Part shown: positions 1 to 7,133 of the stretch, one piece after another
Position numbering within the stretch: position 1 is the first letter of the stretch
Layout: the number at the start of each line of letters is the position of its first letter
Assembly (NCBI GenBank): GCA_002339125.1
Contig: DDJQ01000129.1
Span: forward strand, 1 to 11,558
DNA from: Alteromonadaceae bacterium UBA2620
GTDB taxonomy: Bacteria > Pseudomonadota > Gammaproteobacteria > Enterobacterales > Alteromonadaceae
DNA: 11,558 nucleotides
Direction of reading: 5' to 3'
The notes under the pieces: model-generated
What the model was told of the DNA's origin: nothing
Database searches by the model: none
What the model saw: the letters and a program-made list of their open reading frames with translations, nothing else
Position numbers and translations under genes: made by a program

Positions 1-1
1 G

Positions 2-1567
2 GTAACCGTTACCCCAAAAGAATCTCTTACCTTGCAGGGTAAAGACGATGAGCTGGCCGTTACCCTGTATGCCGTTGGCGGTATCGACCTCAACCCGAGC
101 TATATATTACTCGATGATCAACAGCAATACGTGGGCGGCGTATCACCACGGTACGCAGTGTTAAAAGCAGGGTTTGAGAATGAAGACAGCCGCCTGCGCG
201 AACTTACGGCAACGCTTAATACCAAGCGTTATGAAGACATCGCTAATAACGTAACTCATGAATATGAACAACCGGTGCGAATTAACAATGTGCGCATTTT
301 CGATCCGCAATCACTCAGCCTGACCGATCCGGTATCGGTGGTCATGACCGGCGATACCATTACCGCTATCGAAGACGTTCGTTCTGCCCCCGGCGCTGAT
401 GAAGTATTTATCGAAGGCGAAGGCGGCACTCTGGTGGCAGGTCTTTACGACATGCATGGCCACGTGGGCGACAATCAGGCAATCATGAATGTCATGGCCG
501 GGGTTACCGGCATTCGTGATATGGGTAATGAAGACGACGTTCTATCAGATCTGATAGATAAGATTGACCGCGGCGTGCTGATTGGCCCTACCATCACCAA
601 AAGCGGCTTTATTGAAGGCGTAAGTGAATTCAGCGCCGCAACCGGAGAACTGGCAGACAGTAAGGAAAAAGCACTGGAACTGGTCAGGAACTACGCCGAG
701 AAAGGTTACTGGCAAATTAAAATCTACAACTCAATGAATGGTAACTGGGTTGAAGACATGGCTGCAGAAGCCCACCGACTCGGTATGCGGGTAGCAGGCC
801 ACGTACCGGCATTTTATCGCGCCGACCAGATGATTGAGGCAGGTTATGATGAACTGACTCATATCAATCAGATTATGCTCGGCTGGGTGCTCGGACCGGA
901 AGAAGACACCCGCACCCTGTTCAGAATTACCGGCATGAAGCGCTTTGTTGATTTAGACCTCAACAGCGATAAAGTGCAGCACACATTAAAGCTGATGGCC
1001 GACAACGACATCGCCCTCGACCCCACCGCGGTGATCCACGAATACGCCATGACAGGCCGTAACGGAATTACCAACTTTGCGGTGCGTGATTATATCGATC
1101 ACATGCCTATCAGCGTACAGCGTTCAGCCAAATCTGCCATGCTGAATGTGGCCGACGAAGCCGAGGATGATGCTTACCTTGCCGCTTACCAGAAAATTCT
1201 CGACACCCTGGCATTAATGCACGAGCGAGGAATTCTGTTGGTGCCCGGAACCGATATGGGCGGCGCTTTTTACCTGCATCGTGAGCTGGAGCTGTTTGAA
1301 AAAATCGGCATGACGGCAGCCGAAGCACTGCGGCGTGGCTCCTACGATATGGCGCAGTACCTCGGGCATACAGAGCGCGGCTCTATTGAAGTGGGTAAAC
1401 AGGCCGATTTCTTTCTGGTTCCCGGTGACCCAACCGAGGATCTGAAAGCCATTAAAACCATTGCCATGGTGGCTACGCAGGGGCGCATTTACTTTCCTAC
1501 CGAAGTCTACCCTTCGTTTGGAATTCAGCCATTTACCGAAGTACCTGAGGTGCATGTTCCCGAATAA
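2..1567 (+). CDS. Metal-dependent amidohydrolase (imidazolonepropionase/prolidase-like), 5' end outside window
   Basis: The reading frame is open from the window edge, so the N-terminus, and any signal peptide, is missing. Counting from the in-frame TTG at position 32, the protein shows the amidohydrolase-superfamily binuclear metal site in order: HxH (H142, H144 in DMHGHVGD), a candidate carboxylated Lys (K230 in WQIKIYNS), H257 (AGHVPA), H277 (LTHIN) and the catalytic Asp D408 (VPGTDMGG). A beta-sandwich precedes the barrel (NNVRIFDPQSLSL...) and closes it at the C-terminus (GSIEVGKQADFFLVPGDP), as is usual for the family. About 80 residues before the sandwich do not look like amidohydrolase and may be an extra N-terminal domain. 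The likely reaction is hydrolysis of a cyclic amide or an Xaa-Pro-type peptide bond; the substrate cannot be read from sequence. All ligands are intact, so an active enzyme is expected. Confidence 0.87.
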   Translation, partial: VTVTPKESLTLQGKDDELAVTLYAVGGIDLNPSYILLDDQQQYVGGVSPRYAVLKAGFENEDSRLRELTATLNTKRYEDIANNVTHEYEQPVRINNVRIFDPQSLSLTDPVSVVMTGDTITAIEDVRSAPGADEVFIEGEGGTLVAGLYDMHGHVGDNQAIMNVMAGVTGIRDMGNEDDVLSDLIDKIDRGVLIGPTITKSGFIEGVSEFSAATGELADSKEKALELVRNYAEKGYWQIKIYNSMNGNWVEDMAAEAHRLGMRVAGHVPAFYRADQMIEAGYDELTHINQIMLGWVLGPEEDTRTLFRITGMKRFVDLDLNSDKVQHTLKLMADNDIALDPTAVIHEYAMTGRNGITNFAVRDYIDHMPISVQRSAKSAMLNVADEAEDDAYLAAYQKILDTLALMHERGILLVPGTDMGGAFYLHRELELFEKIGMTAAEALRRGSYDMAQYLGHTERGSIEVGKQADFFLVPGDPTEDLKAIKTIAMVATQGRIYFPTEVYPSFGIQPFTEVPEVHVPE

Positions 1568-1608
1568 ACCGGGTCGAATCTGAGCCGTTCACAAACATTT
1601 ACAGTTTT

Positions 1609-1650
1609 CATTCCGCCAGCACTTTATTAACTGGCGGAATGCTTTATGTT
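1609..1650 (+). terminator. Likely intrinsic terminator after the amidohydrolase
   Basis: A perfect 11-bp inverted repeat (CATTCCGCCAG at 1609-1619 and its complement at 1631-1641) encloses an 11-nt loop about 40 bp after the stop codon. The following tract (CTTTATGTTT) is T-rich but interrupted, so termination may be only moderate. Confidence 0.6.
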
Positions 1651-1701
1651 TAATGCTGGCATAAATCTGCCCTGGCGATACCCAACGCTAATATAAAGAT
1701 T

Positions 1702-1706
1702 AAGGA
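1702..1706 (+). promoter_or_regulatory. Ribosome binding site that sets the M16 peptidase start
   Basis: AAGGA lies 8 nt before the ATG at 1715. The other in-frame ATG at 1706 overlaps this AAGGA and has no room for its own site, so 1715 is the better start. Confidence 0.7.
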
Positions 1707-1714
1707 TGACAAAC

Positions 1715-4468
1715 ATGACAGTAATCAAACACCTCACCAAAGGCCTGAAATCAGGCATTGGTGTGCTGGCACTCAGCGGTTTATGTATAACCTCTGTTCT
1801 GGCCAAAGACGATATCAATATCGACTACGAGAAATTTACCACCGATAACGGCCTCACCGTTATTGTTCATGAAGATCGCAAAGCACCGGTTGTCGCCGTG
1901 GCAGTGTGGTATAAAGTGGGTTCGAAAGACGAACCCGAAGGTAAGTCCGGCTTTGCACATTTATTTGAGCACCTGATGTTTAACGGCTCAGAAAACTATG
2001 ACGATGAATGGTTCGGGCCGTTACAGGAAGCCGGGGCAACCGGCGTCAACGGGACCACAGACTTTGACCGCACCAACTATTTCCAGACCGTTCCCACCCC
2101 AGCCCTGGAGCGGATTTTATGGATGGAATCAGATCGCATGGGGCATTTACTCGGTGCGGTAACCCAGGACAAGCTCGACGAGCAACGAGGCGTTGTACAA
2201 AACGAAAAACGTCAGGGTGAAGATCAGCCCTACGGCACTTTGTTTAATCATGTGGTTGAAGCCTTGTTCCCCAGCGGCCATCCATACAATCACACGGTTA
2301 TCGGCTCGATGGAGGATCTCAACTCGGCCTCGCTGGACGATGTAAAAGCCTGGTTTAATCAGTATTACGGGCCTAACAATGCCATTTTAGTGCTCAGTGG
2401 TGATATAAACGCCGCCGAAGCCAAGCCTCTGGTCGACAAATACTTTGGCGACATTGAGCCGGGCCCGGCCCTGGCAAAATGGCAATCCTGGGTACCAGAG
2501 CGTAAAGCCAATACCCGCGAAATTATTCAGGATAAGGTACCGCAAACCCGCATCTACCGCTTGTGGGTGTCGCCTGAGAATACCAGCCCAACCGCCACAG
2601 ACCTGTTTATTGCAGCAAGTGTATTAGGCGATGGTAAGAATTCACGGATGTATAAAGAGCTGGTTTACGATCAGCAAATCGCTACCAATGCCTCCGTGTT
2701 TAACTATGAACTACAGATGGCTTCGATTTTTGGTGTTAGCGTCGACGTCAAAGCAGGTGAGGAGCCGGCTAAAGTTGAACGCGAAATGGATAAAATCATC
2801 GCCGAATTTTTACGTAAAGGCCCCAGCCGTGATGAGGTAGAACTGGTATCCACCAAGCGTCGCGCCTCGATTATTCGTGGCCTTGAGGAAGTTGGCGGCT
2901 TTGGCGGGAAGGCCGATACCCTGGCTACCGGTGAATACATTGCCGGCGATCCCAATTACTTCAAAACTGAATTAGAAGAACTGGCTAATTCAACCCCTAA
3001 GAAGGTTAAAGCGGCCGCCCAGCAATGGTTGGGAGATGGCTGGCATCAGATTACCTTTGTGCCGTTCGAAGAGCATACCGCCAAAGCAGAAGGCGTTGAC
3101 CGCAGCACTGGCCTGCCGTCGATTGATGCAGAAACCCAGCTAAGCTTCCCACAAGTGACTGAAACCGAGTTATCGAATGGCATCAAAGTGGTATTCGCAC
3201 AGCGCTCTACGGTACCCTTAGTGAATGTAGCAGTGCAATTTGATGCCGGTTATGCAGCAGATGCAGGCGGCAAACTGGGCCTTGCCAGCTTTACCACCCG
3301 AATGCTGGATGAAGGTGCCGGTGACTATGACGCACTTGAGCTGGCAGCCGAACTGGAGCAACTGGGTACTAACTTAAACAGTGGCTCTAATCTCGACACC
3401 ACCACCGTCAGCATGTCGATGCTGAAGGAAAACATGAAGCCATCACTGGCCTTACTGGGTGATATCCTTAAAGATCCCTCCTTTGACAAGGAAGAGATTG
3501 AGCGTCAGCGTGCACTTATATTAAGTAATATTGCTCAGCAGAAGACCCGTCCGGTAAGTATTGCCCTGACTCTGCTGCCACCGCTTATTTACGGTGACGA
3601 CCATGCCTACGGTATTCCGTTTACCGGCACCGGTACGGCTGAAGATGTACAGGCAATAACTCGCAGCGATCTGGTTACCTTTAAAAACACCTGGTTGCGC
3701 CCGGATAATGCCACTATCTTCGTGGTTGGTGACACTACCTTAAACGAGATTAAGCCAGCGCTTGAGAAAGAGTTTGGTAAGTGGAAAGTGTCGGGTAGCA
3801 AAGGCAGTAAGCAAATCGCTCAGGCCGAACTACCTGAACAGGGCCAGGCGATTATTATTGACCGTCCGGGATCGCAGCAGTCGCTGATTCTGGCTGCTCA
3901 TTTAGCACCGCCCACAGGTATCGACAACAACATTGCCATCGAGGCGATGAACCTCACTTTAGGTGGTGCGTTTACAGCCCGGGTTAATATGAACCTGCGT
4001 GAAGATAAAGGCTGGTCCTACGGCGCTTATACCTTCCTGCAGGATGCCCGAGGCCAGCGTCCGTTTATGGTGTATGCACCGGTTCAGACCGACCAGACCG
4101 GCCCGTCTTTACTGGAACTGAAGAAAGAGCTGAATGGTTATTTAGGTGACAAGCCGCCGATGGCCATGGAACTTGAACGTGCGCGCCTGGATGAAGTACG
4201 CTCGCTGCCGGGGCAGTTTGAAACTGCCGGTTCGGTGCTGCGCAGCCTGCTTTCCAGTAGCCGTTTTAACCGCCAGTATAACTACCCGGAAACTCTGGTA
4301 GAAAAATACAACGGCCTCACTCTGAAAGACCTTAATGAAGCTGCAGCACAAGTTATTCATCCGGATAAGCTGACCTGGCTTATCATTGGTGATGCCGAGA
4401 AAATTAAAGCTGAAGTCGAAGCCGCTGGCCTTGGTCCGGTTTCGGTACAGAGCATGAACAGCCTGTAA
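1715..4468 (+). CDS. Secreted M16 family zinc metallopeptidase (pitrilysin-like, two fused halves)
   Basis: The protein is 917 residues. The N-terminus is a signal peptide: basic start (MTVIKHLTKGLKSG), a hydrophobic stretch, then cleavage probably after SVLA, giving a periplasmic enzyme. The inverted zinc motif HxxEH is HLFEH (H82, E85, H86 counted from this start), and the distal Glu ligand is in VVQNEKRQ about 77 residues later. The second half (from about residue 485) repeats the fold but lacks HxxEH (GLASFTTRML in that place). It keeps the substrate-closing Arg/Tyr motif near residues 760-773 (NLREDKGWSYG). This active-plus-inactive layout is standard for bacterial M16 proteins of about 900 residues, which degrade peptides in a closed chamber. 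The gene has its own Shine-Dalgarno and a strong terminator, so it is probably monocistronic. The fold and catalytic site are clear; the substrate is not known. Confidence 0.95.
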   Translation: MTVIKHLTKGLKSGIGVLALSGLCITSVLAKDDINIDYEKFTTDNGLTVIVHEDRKAPVVAVAVWYKVGSKDEPEGKSGFAHLFEHLMFNGSENYDDEWFGPLQEAGATGVNGTTDFDRTNYFQTVPTPALERILWMESDRMGHLLGAVTQDKLDEQRGVVQNEKRQGEDQPYGTLFNHVVEALFPSGHPYNHTVIGSMEDLNSASLDDVKAWFNQYYGPNNAILVLSGDINAAEAKPLVDKYFGDIEPGPALAKWQSWVPERKANTREIIQDKVPQTRIYRLWVSPENTSPTATDLFIAASVLGDGKNSRMYKELVYDQQIATNASVFNYELQMASIFGVSVDVKAGEEPAKVEREMDKIIAEFLRKGPSRDEVELVSTKRRASIIRGLEEVGGFGGKADTLATGEYIAGDPNYFKTELEELANSTPKKVKAAAQQWLGDGWHQITFVPFEEHTAKAEGVDRSTGLPSIDAETQLSFPQVTETELSNGIKVVFAQRSTVPLVNVAVQFDAGYAADAGGKLGLASFTTRMLDEGAGDYDALELAAELEQLGTNLNSGSNLDTTTVSMSMLKENMKPSLALLGDILKDPSFDKEEIERQRALILSNIAQQKTRPVSIALTLLPPLIYGDDHAYGIPFTGTGTAEDVQAITRSDLVTFKNTWLRPDNATIFVVGDTTLNEIKPALEKEFGKWKVSGSKGSKQIAQAELPEQGQAIIIDRPGSQQSLILAAHLAPPTGIDNNIAIEAMNLTLGGAFTARVNMNLREDKGWSYGAYTFLQDARGQRPFMVYAPVQTDQTGPSLLELKKELNGYLGDKPPMAMELERARLDEVRSLPGQFETAGSVLRSLLSSSRFNRQYNYPETLVEKYNGLTLKDLNEAAAQVIHPDKLTWLIIGDAEKIKAEVEAAGLGPVSVQSMNSL

Positions 4469-4476
4469 CCTTTGTC

Positions 4477-4505
4477 TGCCAGCGGCATTTGCCGCTGGCA
4501 ATTTT
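4477..4505 (+). terminator. Intrinsic terminator of the M16 peptidase gene
   Basis: A perfect 10-bp stem (TGCCAGCGGC at 4477-4486 with 4491-4500) has an ATTT loop, which can close to 11 bp with a 2-nt loop. ATTTT follows. It begins 8 bp after the peptidase stop codon. Confidence 0.85.
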
Positions 4506-4519
4506 ACCCGGTTGTTTGA

Positions 4520-4711
4520 CGGTGTGATGTTACTCGAGCCCACCGTATTCAGCCAGACAAACAGCAGTAGCTTGCCTTACACCAGGCGCTGATTAGCTAT
4601 TCAGAACAGGCCCGGCATATCCGCTCAAAACAATTTGGTCATCAGCCCCATAAAGACCAACCAGCTCTGGTGGCACAAGCAATTACCGAACTGTTATCGC
4701 ACAAAAATTGA
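4520..4711 (+). pseudogene. Possible remnant of a decayed ORF (C-terminal tail)
   Basis: One frame reads RCDVTRAHRIQPDKQQ, then a TAG at 4568-4570, then 46 codons of coding-like sequence (LALHQALISYSEQARHIR..., ending ALVAQAITELLSHKN) to a TGA at 4709-4711. The TAG follows two CAG codons, so a single CAG-to-TAG change would explain it. There is no convincing start codon or ribosome binding site, and a TGA closes the frame at 4517-4519. The tail looks helical and protein-like, but I do not recognise a family. It may be the stump of a deleted gene, or ordinary intergenic DNA that happens to stay open. Together with the terminator at 4477-4505 it makes up most of the 311-bp gap between the peptidase and the lipoprotein. 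Confidence 0.22.
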
Positions 4712-4779
4712 CCTTAGCTATGCACAACGAAGCCAGACTTTGTTAATCTGCCAACAGGTTCCCGTATAAGGAAATACTT

Positions 4780-5064
4780 ATGGCAAAAACCAAATTGATC
4801 ATGCTGGCCGTGGCAGTATTGTTGCTTACTGGCTGTGCCGATCAAATGACCTTTGAGCAGGCACAACAGTCCGATAAAGTGGGCTTTTTACACGGCTTAT
4901 GGCACGGGCTAATCATTATCTTTTCCTGGCTCGCCTCATTAATTTTCGATGACGTAGCAATCTATGCCATTTACAACAATGGCGGTTGGTATGATTTCGG
5001 GTTTGTGCTTGGTGTTGGCGGTCTTAGCTTTAGCTCCGGTTTATTTAACAGCTCAGAATCCTAA
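4780..5064 (+). CDS. Small conserved-type lipoprotein with a hydrophobic body, function unknown
   Basis: This 94-residue protein starts with a lipoprotein signal: MAKTK, a hydrophobic run, and a lipobox LLTGC with Cys19 as the predicted lipidation site. After a short polar linker (ADQMTFEQAQQSDK) comes a hydrophobic, aromatic-rich segment (about residues 35-58, GFLHGLWHGLIIIFSWLASLIF), probably membrane-embedded. A glycine/aromatic tail follows (YNNGGWYDFGFVLGVGG). AAGGA lies 7 nt before the ATG. The residue after Cys is Ala with Asp next, so it is not a clear '+2 Asp' inner-membrane retention signal. I recall similar small proteins in other bacteria with the same HGLWHG and NNGGWYDFGF pattern, but no assigned role. 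It stands between a terminator and the next gene 168 bp away, so it is probably transcribed alone. Confidence 0.85.
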   Translation: MAKTKLIMLAVAVLLLTGCADQMTFEQAQQSDKVGFLHGLWHGLIIIFSWLASLIFDDVAIYAIYNNGGWYDFGFVLGVGGLSFSSGLFNSSES

Positions 5065-5180
5065 ACGGGTAACTTACGCCTTAGCGGTTATCGACTCGTT
5101 GCTAAATAATACTTTTTAAGCGGTTTACCGTAGTTATTAAACAGCAGTGCAGGGATTTCATCGCGAGCATTGTTTGCCGT

Positions 5181-5209
5181 TACGCATTTTGTAGTAGGAT
5201 GCGTATAAC
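5181..5209 (+). promoter_or_regulatory. Weak candidate sigma70 promoter of the AsmA-like gene
   Basis: TATAAC at 5204-5209 matches five of six bases of the -10 consensus and sits 22 bp before the start codon. A -35 at 17-bp spacing (TACGCA, 5181-5186) matches only three of six, so the call rests on the -10 box. The rest of the 168-bp gap before this gene shows nothing further that I can support. Confidence 0.3.
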
Positions 5210-5231
5210 TCATTAAATAAAGGGAAGCTCA

Positions 5232-5999
5232 ATGAAAAAAGTTCTTATCGTTTTATTGGTAGTGATTGCCGCCGTTGTGGGCGGCGTGGTGTATCTCGCC
5301 AGCGGTGCCAATGAATTTATCCGCTCACAGATAGAAACCCAGGGGACTAAGTATTTAGCCACCCCGGTAAGCGTGGCCTCGGTAGATTTGTCTTTCAGTG
5401 AAGGCCGTCTGACCATAGACGATATCGACGTGGAAAACCCGGATGGTTTTAGCGACGAAGATGCCCTCAGCCTCACTGGTATTACCCTGGACTTAGCCGG
5501 TTCTACCGAAGAACCTTACCGTATTCAGGAAGTCACCGTTGACGGCCCGGAAATCCTGTATGAACTGGATAGCAATGGCCAGGGTAACCTGGTAGTACTC
5601 AAAAACAATCTGACCGCTAACCTGCCTGAAGGCGGCAATGAGCAGCCTGCTGATCCCTCATCACCCAGTCCGAAACTGATTGTCGATCAGGTTACCGTGA
5701 GTAACGCTAAACTGGTGCTGAATTTTGAAAACCTTGACACCGGGGAATTTGAAATTGATAAAAAGGCTTATGAAGTCACCTTACCCACCTTTAACGCTGG
5801 TTCAATTGGTAAGCCCGACGGTTTACCGGCCGATCAGGTGGGTGCCGCTATAGTGCAACAAATGCTGGATAACGCTATTAAACAGGCAAAAGCCGAAGCG
5901 AAGAAAGTGGCAGCCGATAAAGCCAAAGAAAAACTTGAGGAAGAAAAAGACAAGTTAATGGAAAAAGGCAAAGACAAACTTAAAGATCTGTTTAACTAG
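5232..5999 (+). CDS. AsmA-like single-pass membrane protein with a charged coiled-coil tail
   Basis: This 255-residue protein has an N-terminal signal anchor (about residues 4-23, LIVLLVVIAAVVGGVVYLAS), leaving the rest periplasmic. The next part (VSVASVDLSFSEGRLTIDDIDVENPDGFSDEDAL, residues 46-79) matches the start of AsmA/TamB-type repeating-beta-groove proteins, in which this strand pattern precedes 'V.NP.GF'. A Pro/Ser/Glu-rich linker lies at about 133-148. A second beta segment follows (LIVDQVTVSNAKLVLNF). A Lys/Glu/Ala helix covers about residues 205-253, probably a coiled coil. It is much shorter than AsmA itself, so it could form only a fragment of a lipid-transport groove. AGGGA at 5221-5225 lies 6 nt before the ATG. 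A role in envelope maintenance is an inference; no catalytic motif is visible. Confidence 0.85.
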   Translation: MKKVLIVLLVVIAAVVGGVVYLASGANEFIRSQIETQGTKYLATPVSVASVDLSFSEGRLTIDDIDVENPDGFSDEDALSLTGITLDLAGSTEEPYRIQEVTVDGPEILYELDSNGQGNLVVLKNNLTANLPEGGNEQPADPSSPSPKLIVDQVTVSNAKLVLNFENLDTGEFEIDKKAYEVTLPTFNAGSIGKPDGLPADQVGAAIVQQMLDNAIKQAKAEAKKVAADKAKEKLEEEKDKLMEKGKDKLKDLFN

Positions 6000-6026
6000 T
6001 AGTTTTCCTGCTGCACAGTAGTGCTA

Positions 6027-6049
6027 GACGGACGTTCCAGACGTCCGTC
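6027..6049. other. Palindrome between convergent genes
   Basis: A perfect 9-bp stem (GACGGACGT with ACGTCCGTC, loop TCCAG) lies between the stops of the AsmA-like gene and yaeQ. Neither side is followed by a T-run, so it is not a classic intrinsic terminator. It may protect mRNA 3' ends or act with Rho. Confidence 0.5.
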
Positions 6050-6059
6050 GCTTACGCCT

Positions 6060-6608
6060 CTACATATGCTGTTCAATGGCCACTTCAACACTTTCTGTTA
6101 CGTCCGGCCCTTCGATAGTCAGCCACATCTGACCGTCCTGTACGGTCACCTGAATTTGCATAGAGCGTTGCACGACGTTTTCCAGTGTGGAAGCCAGTGC
6201 TTCAGGCACCGTAAACACCGAGAGGTTTTTGCGGGTTTGCAGCTTGTTTTGTTCCTTTTTCCACCAGGCATCAAAGCTGTTATCGGCGTAGGAGTAAATC
6301 ATCATCTGCTGGCTTTGATTACAGCCTTTCTTAATACGTTGTTCTGACGGTTGGCCTAATTCAATCCACAACTCAATCTCATCACTGAAGTTCTTTTGCC
6401 ACAGGTCCGGCTCGTCATCATCGGATAACCCCTTAGTGAACTGCAGTCGTTCATGAGCATTCACAATAAACGCGATAATTCGCAGCATCATACGCGCATC
6501 ATTTTCAGACGGATGCCGGGCAATGGTGAGGTTGTGGTCGTTATAGTAGTTGCGGTCCATATCGGTGATCGACAGGTCTGCTTTAAAAATGGTTGCTTTA
6601 AGTGCCAT
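6060..6608 (-). CDS. yaeQ: YaeQ family protein
   Basis: The length (182 residues) and sequence match the YaeQ family along the whole protein. It starts MALKATIFKADL as in E. coli YaeQ (MALKATIYKA), with RHPSE at 31-35, ERLQFTKGL at 53-61, DDEPDLW at 64-70, WIELGQP at 81-87 and RIKKGC at 91-96. The family has a fold related to PD-(D/E)xK nucleases. In enterobacteria it was first described as suppressing loss of the antiterminator RfaH; its biochemical role is still unsettled. AGGAT lies about 7 nt before the ATG. A TAATAT (6681-6686, read on the - strand) about 70 bp upstream could be its -10 box, though no good -35 is seen. The gene is convergent with the AsmA-like gene, and its upstream side faces the tRNA-repeat region. 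Confidence 0.95.
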   Translation of the reverse strand: MALKATIFKADLSITDMDRNYYNDHNLTIARHPSENDARMMLRIIAFIVNAHERLQFTKGLSDDDEPDLWQKNFSDEIELWIELGQPSEQRIKKGCNQSQQMMIYSYADNSFDAWWKKEQNKLQTRKNLSVFTVPEALASTLENVVQRSMQIQVTVQDGQMWLTIEGPDVTESVEVAIEQHM

Positions 6609-6702
6609 GGTGATCCTGAATAATGAACAATAAGAACGGCAGTGGGCGCAAAAATAAATGTCGCCGGATAACGAGGCGCTATATTAGCAGCAATTCTGCC
6701 AG

Positions 6703-6787
6703 GGCGTACGTTACGCGGATTAAAATATATTGAAAACGCATTGCTTCGCTCGTGACTGAACGACAGAAATCTGTGATTTCTGGCTGG
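6703..6787. repeat. Diverged copy of the hairpin element (unit A)
   Basis: The core at 6758-6787 reads GAACGA, stem CAGAAATC, loop TGT, stem GATTTCTG, then GCTGG. It aligns without gaps to the core at 6918-6947, exactly 160 bp away. The two differ at two positions in each arm of the stem, and every change keeps the pairing. A small hairpin (GCGTA-CGT-TACGC, 6704-6716) starts the copy, and GCTTCGC-like sequence lies between, as in the second copy. Confidence 0.7.
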
Positions 6788-6843
6788 AATAGTCCGCCGA
6801 TTTTATAAAAGCTTGAATTTATCTAGAAATAGGAAGTTTAAAA

Positions 6844-6873
6844 AGTCTTTCGAGGAATGGTGCCCAGGGGCGG
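6844..6873. repeat. Second copy of the tRNA-Leu 3' end plus flank (30-bp direct repeat)
   Basis: Thirty bases are identical to 7134-7163. Sixteen of them are the last 16 nt of tRNA-Leu, including CCA, and 14 are the flank just downstream of the tRNA. Matching stops abruptly at 6874 (tRNA body absent). It is either an attachment-site-type duplication or what is left of a tandem tRNA gene. Confidence 0.9.
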
Positions 6874-6879
6874 GTGAAG

Positions 6880-7041
6880 CCGTACGTTTTATGCGAAGCA
6901 CTGCTTCGCGTACGGATGAACGACGAAAATCTGTGATTTTCGGCTGGGTGATGAGTGACCGATATGCCTGTGGCATAACGCAGCACGAAGAACGACACGC
7001 CCGGATGGCGTGGCTGGACGATGCTACAGGGATGTAACGCA
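6880..7041. repeat. Hairpin array with alternating conserved flanks (units B, D, C, E)
   Basis: A compound stem comes first: CCGTAC (6880-6885) with GTACGG (6910-6915) around GCGAAGC-ACT-GCTTCGC (6893-6909). Four hairpin units follow, each introduced by GAACGA or a 5/6 match. B: 6918-6947, CGAAAATC-TGT-GATTTTCG, then GCTGG. D: 6957-6982, TATGCC-TGT-GGCATA, then ACGCA. C: 6990-7017, CACGCC-CGGAT-GGCGTG, then GCTGG. E: 7016-7041, TACA-GGGA-TGTA, then ACGCA. The trailing flanks alternate GCTGG / ACGCA, suggesting a two-hairpin unit repeated twice. The stems differ in sequence but remain self-complementary. I do not recognise a named repeat family. Confidence 0.75.
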
Positions 7042-7133
7042 CATATGAACTGTTAGCGGGAGCTTTATTAATTAAACAGTCATTAACAGGTTTTGTTCTG
7101 TAAGATTTTTATATCGGGAGTTTTATATTTGAG

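Noticed and set aside
1706..1714. Starting the M16 peptidase at the ATG at 1706
   Set aside because: That ATG overlaps the AAGGA Shine-Dalgarno; the ATG at 1715 has 8-nt spacing and still begins the signal peptide.
5065..5231. Terminator or riboswitch between the lipoprotein and AsmA-like genes
   Set aside because: Only imperfect short inverted repeats (such as CGGT-TT-ACCG) are visible, with no stable stem or T-run in the right place.
6880..7041. CRISPR array
   Set aside because: The conserved parts are only 5-6 bp, the 'spacers' are self-complementary, spacing is irregular and there are no cas genes.
6803..7042. Open frames of 74-79 codons on both strands across the hairpin array as small genes
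   Set aside because: They are produced by the palindromic repeats, lack ribosome binding sites, and one reads through the tRNA 3'-end copy.
6874..7133. A complete mobile element between the direct repeats
   Set aside because: The 260 bp contain no integrase, transposase or other gene, and no terminal inverted repeats of an insertion sequence; only a scar or repeat expansion can be supported.
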